NCBI RefSeq assembly: GCF_016545825.1
Contig: NC_052620.1
Location: 18,786,001-18,850,000, forward strand
Origin: Eucalyptus grandis
Taxonomy: Eukaryota > Streptophyta > Magnoliopsida > Myrtales > Myrtaceae
Direction: 5' to 3'
Length of the DNA: 64,000 nt
Under the pieces are notes generated by a model that was not told the DNA's origin, ran no database searches, and was given only the letters and a program-made list of their open reading frames with translations. Of this stretch, positions 60,569 to 64,000 are shown piece by piece. The stretch's first letter is position 1. Each line of letters begins with the position of its first letter. Position numbers and translations under genes: made by a program.

Positions 60569-60642
60569 CACCCTATAAGAGGATATATAGGAAGCCAAAT
60601 ATGTCAAATCACTCATGTTGTAATCTTTATAATTCTAGGTCT

Positions 60643-62967
60643 TCCCGTTTCGTCATCAGGCTTATGTTCTTCATGTAACATTCTGGCCAAATGACTATGA
60701 AATTACATTGATATGTCTAGATATTGTAGGTAACCTAAGAGACATTTCTATTTTTCTCTCGGGAAATCTTTTGAACTATCACTATTTAGCTTTGAATTCA
60801 CCTCTCACAATTAAGTGAAATGTGAATAAATCTGTCTATTTAAGCTACTGAGTTCATTAAGTTCACAAAACTAAGTAGGAAATTGATGATTATTTATCTA
60901 ATTAAAAAGAATTTTTATTTATTGTAATACAAAAATAATTCCATAAAGAATAAAGTGTACACAAGTTTCTTCCACATGTTAATATTCTTTCACACATGAT
61001 TTTTTTTTTTTATCTATTATTTTGAATCCGCCAGCTAACTATATTTTAAACAATCATTTAAGTGATACAACTTTTATAAAACGATAATTTAAGTGACTCC
61101 AATGACTTAATTTGCCAGAAAATCTATACAGGGTTGTTGAAGTCACTTAAATTAATGTTTTACAAAGTATTGGCAGTAAAATAATCATTGATTTAATATG
61201 TTGGCACTAAACTTTTCAGAATTAAAAATTTGAGGAGGACCATATCATGAGCCAAAAGAAAAAATAACAAAGCAAATATATTCCAGTTTTGCCATCATTT
61301 TCTTTGTTTGGTTAGACTCATGAAAAAAGCACGAGCAAACATTCTCTCTTCGATTAATTTCATTTGAAACAGATGGGTTTTAGAGTAATTAAAGTCAAAA
61401 TTAAAGATCTTGATGGAATAAATAATCCAAAATCCAATTAGTTAAAGTTAAAGTAATTATGAATCAAAAGGAACAAAAAATATAAATGAATTTCTTTAAA
61501 TTATTTATAACTTAAGTTGTCTTATTTCCTCTTTTTTTTTTTTTTTCCAAATTCGATTAATACAATTTCACTCAATCGAGATATTTAAATAAAAAATACT
61601 GTACATATCCACTTAAAATCAAAATTTTTAGTTTAATTTTAGAGGAAAATGTTGACACCTCAAATTTCGATCCCTAAGAAAGTCAAAAGTAAAAAAATGG
61701 GTCAACTTTGACTCTATTGTTCGACTCTGGGCTAGATTTATTTATCCTATGACCAATATTCTATTTAATTTAGTTTTCTCTCATTCTCTGTAATTTTTCA
61801 TTTTCACAACAATTAAGGTCAAAGAAATTTCTTCCAAACAACGAAATGAAAATAAACCTTTACCTTTTAAAAGTCATGTTTATTGCACATATTAATGAAA
61901 AAAAAAATAAGGGAGCGTTAGTGGATGTAACAAAATGAAAGTTAAAAGGAGTATTGTGTAATAACTTAAAGTTTGGAGCCAAACGTGTCATACATTCAAA
62001 GTTCATGGGATTTAACGTGATTTTCCCTATATTTTAATTGACTTTTATTGTAACATTTTGTTGCCTAGACAATAACATCTACATGAACAAATGTCTTTTG
62101 GTAAGAACCTACACAACAATTCTAAATTGGTTTTGATTTCCCATATTTTTGTAGTGAAAGAATATATTGCTGCAATTTGATCTAACCTTTTTCTCACTTC
62201 TTTGGGCACCCTCAGTTTACCCACATCTCTCCACACATACCGTAAATAATGCTCGGTTCGGAAAAGACAAAGTACGGAGAGAAAAAGAAATTTGGTAAGA
62301 GAAAAAGAATTAGAGAACGTTTGTGGTGGAAAACATGAAGCCCACCATTTTTTTTTTTTTTAATCATCAGGGGCGTGTGAAGAATATGGTCGAGTGGTCC
62401 TGAGTATGACCTAAGACCGCTTGGTTTGAAGAATATGGTGGAGAATGGAAACATTGACAAGCAAAAAACTACTGTATTGTCCTTGTTTCTTTTTAAAAAT
62501 TACAAAAAGATTTTCCTTACATAGTTACATGTGAAGAATTCTAATTTTTTTTTAACATATACTCAAAAAAGTTAACTCATTTTCCTTATTAATATATTTC
62601 GATGGCTAATTAGGCTTGAATTTGTGACAATGCTCAATTTGTGAAGATTGAACCTAAATGGTCAAGAATGTAATTTCACATATAGTTTTCACACTTTCTT
62701 TACCCCTCCTATCTTTCCAAATAACGGAAAAGAAAGTTATTTTCTTTATGTTATCCCACGCTTCTTTTTTCTTCACATCCAAGATAACAGCGTCGCTCGC
62801 ACATCCCGCTAATCGCTCTATAAGTAGAGTCAAATGATTGACGTCATCATCCAAATATAAAATTGAAGATTTGTTCTCTGCTTATCCGTGACCATGCTTC
62901 CTGAAAAGCACATTTCTAGGTTACATTAAGTCAAGCTTATACAACGGAAGATCGGTTGATTCGTGTG
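60643..62967. other. AT-rich non-coding stretch with an LTR scrap and a small inverted repeat
   Basis: At 61050-61175 an imperfect hairpin pairs ATAAAACGATAATTTAAGTG with CACTTAAATTAATGTTTTAC, probably a decayed MITE end. At about 61650 TGTTGACACCTCAAATTTCG resembles the start of the solo LTR at 60568, so a related LTR fragment may begin here on the plus strand; its end is not visible. No gene seen. Confidence 0.4.
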
Positions 62968-63470
62968 GCTTTTCATTTAGTACAATGTTATCCTTGCCAC
63001 TATATTCTTCCTTGTCTCGCCACAGGTTCAACTACAAGAGATCGTAATACAGAATGACAAGAGGTTTTACGGGACGTCTCCTATAAGCTCAAGATCACTG
63101 AGGTGTGAGTCCTCGGAACCGATCATGTGTTGCACTGATATCGTGCGGTTGCTTTATTTTACTCGGTTGATGGGATTTTATGTGAAAGAATTATGGAAGA
63201 AGATGGAATGAGGGAGAAAAGGGTCATTAATACGCACATTCCAACTTTTTTCACCACCCAAACAAAGTCTAAATGAAAGAAACATGATTAAAGGCACTAT
63301 GAATGCGTTAGTCTCTCATCATTCACCAATCAAAGTTACAGCAATTCGTGTGCCTGGTTTAAGTCTCAGAAGCATCTATTGTTGGTGGCTGAAAGTAGCT
63401 AGTATTCAATTATCTATACTGGGTTCTTTCGCAAATGGAAACGTGGTATTTCCTATGTTTTTCTCGATTA
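62968..63470. repeat. Uninterrupted R1-R2 copy
   Basis: 62968-63230 matches 1663-1927 and 63231-63470 matches 7509-7751, with the two halves directly joined at GGGTCATTAA/TACGCACATT. The 5.58 kb block found between them at the left of the window is absent. Similarity stops at CTCGATTA in both places. Confidence 0.9.
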
Positions 63471-63749
63471 CGTGGATGATTTAATTTATTTCACCAACAG
63501 TTACGCACCATGTGACTTAGTGAATAAGATTTCGCACTTGCATGCTAAATGGCACTTCTCAATGTTCATGTACCTAATGTACACTTGATTATGGGTCCAT
63601 CTATGTACGCTTTAGGTAATAGTGTTTTATATGTTTGTAATAGACTAACATTAAAAGTATATTCAATCATTGTTTTATCTTCGTTAAATGCTAAAAAAAT
63701 CCAGATGCCCTATTGATAAAAGTTTACTAATTCATCTTTCTTTGAGAAG

Positions 63750-63771
63750 AATATATATATGTGTGTATATA

Positions 63772-63835
<64 letters not shown>

Positions 63836-63837
63836 TG
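63750..63837. repeat. Compound (AT)n-(GTAT)n microsatellite
   Basis: AT repeats with GT interruptions, then seven or eight GTAT units (63808-63837). Confidence 0.96.
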
Positions 63838-64000
63838 AAGCTTTCACCGAAAAGGTAATAGACCTGATAAAGTGACCAAAATTCATGTACAAATCAAATA
63901 TTTTTAACACTAAAATTGATGTCACAATCTCGATAATAAACCTGAATCTGCCGAGGAATATCAATGACTAAGTAAAAATTAACATAATTTAGCTAGTTTT

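Larger units (their letters stand above)
52819..60642. repeat. Large tandem duplication, copy 2, with a deletion and insertions
   Basis: Parallel to 45073-52818. It lacks block B: the sequence goes from CAAACCGAAGACTTT (about 56130) directly to ATTCTAAGCTCAAAACC. It is interrupted by a solo LTR (58003-60568), after which the unit resumes with TATAAGAGGATATATAGGA and ends near 60642 at the same point where copy 1 meets copy 2. A smaller loss of about 75 bp lies at about 55598 (equivalent to 47860-47935), and a 35-bp insertion at 57293-57327. Confidence 0.92.

Overview
This is a plant nuclear window, almost certainly from a eudicot. It is AT-rich and made of layered, decayed transposable elements, with long CT/GA and AT microsatellites and one assembly gap (13897-13996). 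Plant-type copia, Tekay-like Ty3/gypsy, L1-type LINE, tRNA-derived SINE, hAT, MULE and MITE relics are all present. The mix and the GC-rich core of one MITE remind me of Myrtaceae such as Eucalyptus, but that is a guess. I found no intact host gene, tRNA, rRNA or CRISPR. Every recognisable protein is transposon-derived and broken by stops or frameshifts.

Layout. 1-1645: 3' end of a copia element (RT, RNase H, 3' LTR). 1663-7751: a low-copy sequence (halves R1 and R2) split by a 5.58 kb block that is absent from an uninterrupted copy at 62968-63470; the block holds a SINE and a 460-bp tandem duplication. 7774-13896: a minus-strand gypsy element (2.85 kb 3' LTR, degenerate pol, gag zinc knuckle) cut by the gap. 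14-22 kb: non-coding DNA with a 480-bp MULE-type MITE and a LINE fragment. 22093-24853: two hAT transposase relics arranged tail to tail as an inverted repeat. 25125-35193: a roughly 10 kb MULE with terminal inverted repeats of about 415 bp, a dead MuDR-type transposase, an opposite-strand GRF zinc-finger ORF and a nested 2.42 kb solo LTR with a perfect target duplication. 35194-41215: a nearly complete but dead minus-strand L1-type LINE. 41594-42456: a MITE. 42882-45928: a gypsy-type LTR.

45073-60642 is a direct tandem duplication with a period of about 7.74 kb. Its left breakpoint lies inside the preceding LTR. Copy 1 carries a 5'-truncated LINE. Copy 2 has lost 2.3 kb at a 4-bp microhomology and gained a 2.57 kb solo LTR and a tiny poly-A retro-insertion. 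A third, diverged relative of the unit forms the block at 1928-7508, which lets the order of several events be read. 60.6-64 kb is AT-rich non-coding DNA, an LTR scrap, the uninterrupted R1-R2 copy and an (AT)n/(GTAT)n microsatellite.

The genes do not form a pathway; the window records nested insertion, duplication and decay. The most unusual structures are the inverted hAT pair, the MULE with its antisense GRF ORF and tandemly triplicated exon-like unit, the tandem duplication with an internal outgroup, and the different internal tandem arrays found in all four long LTRs.
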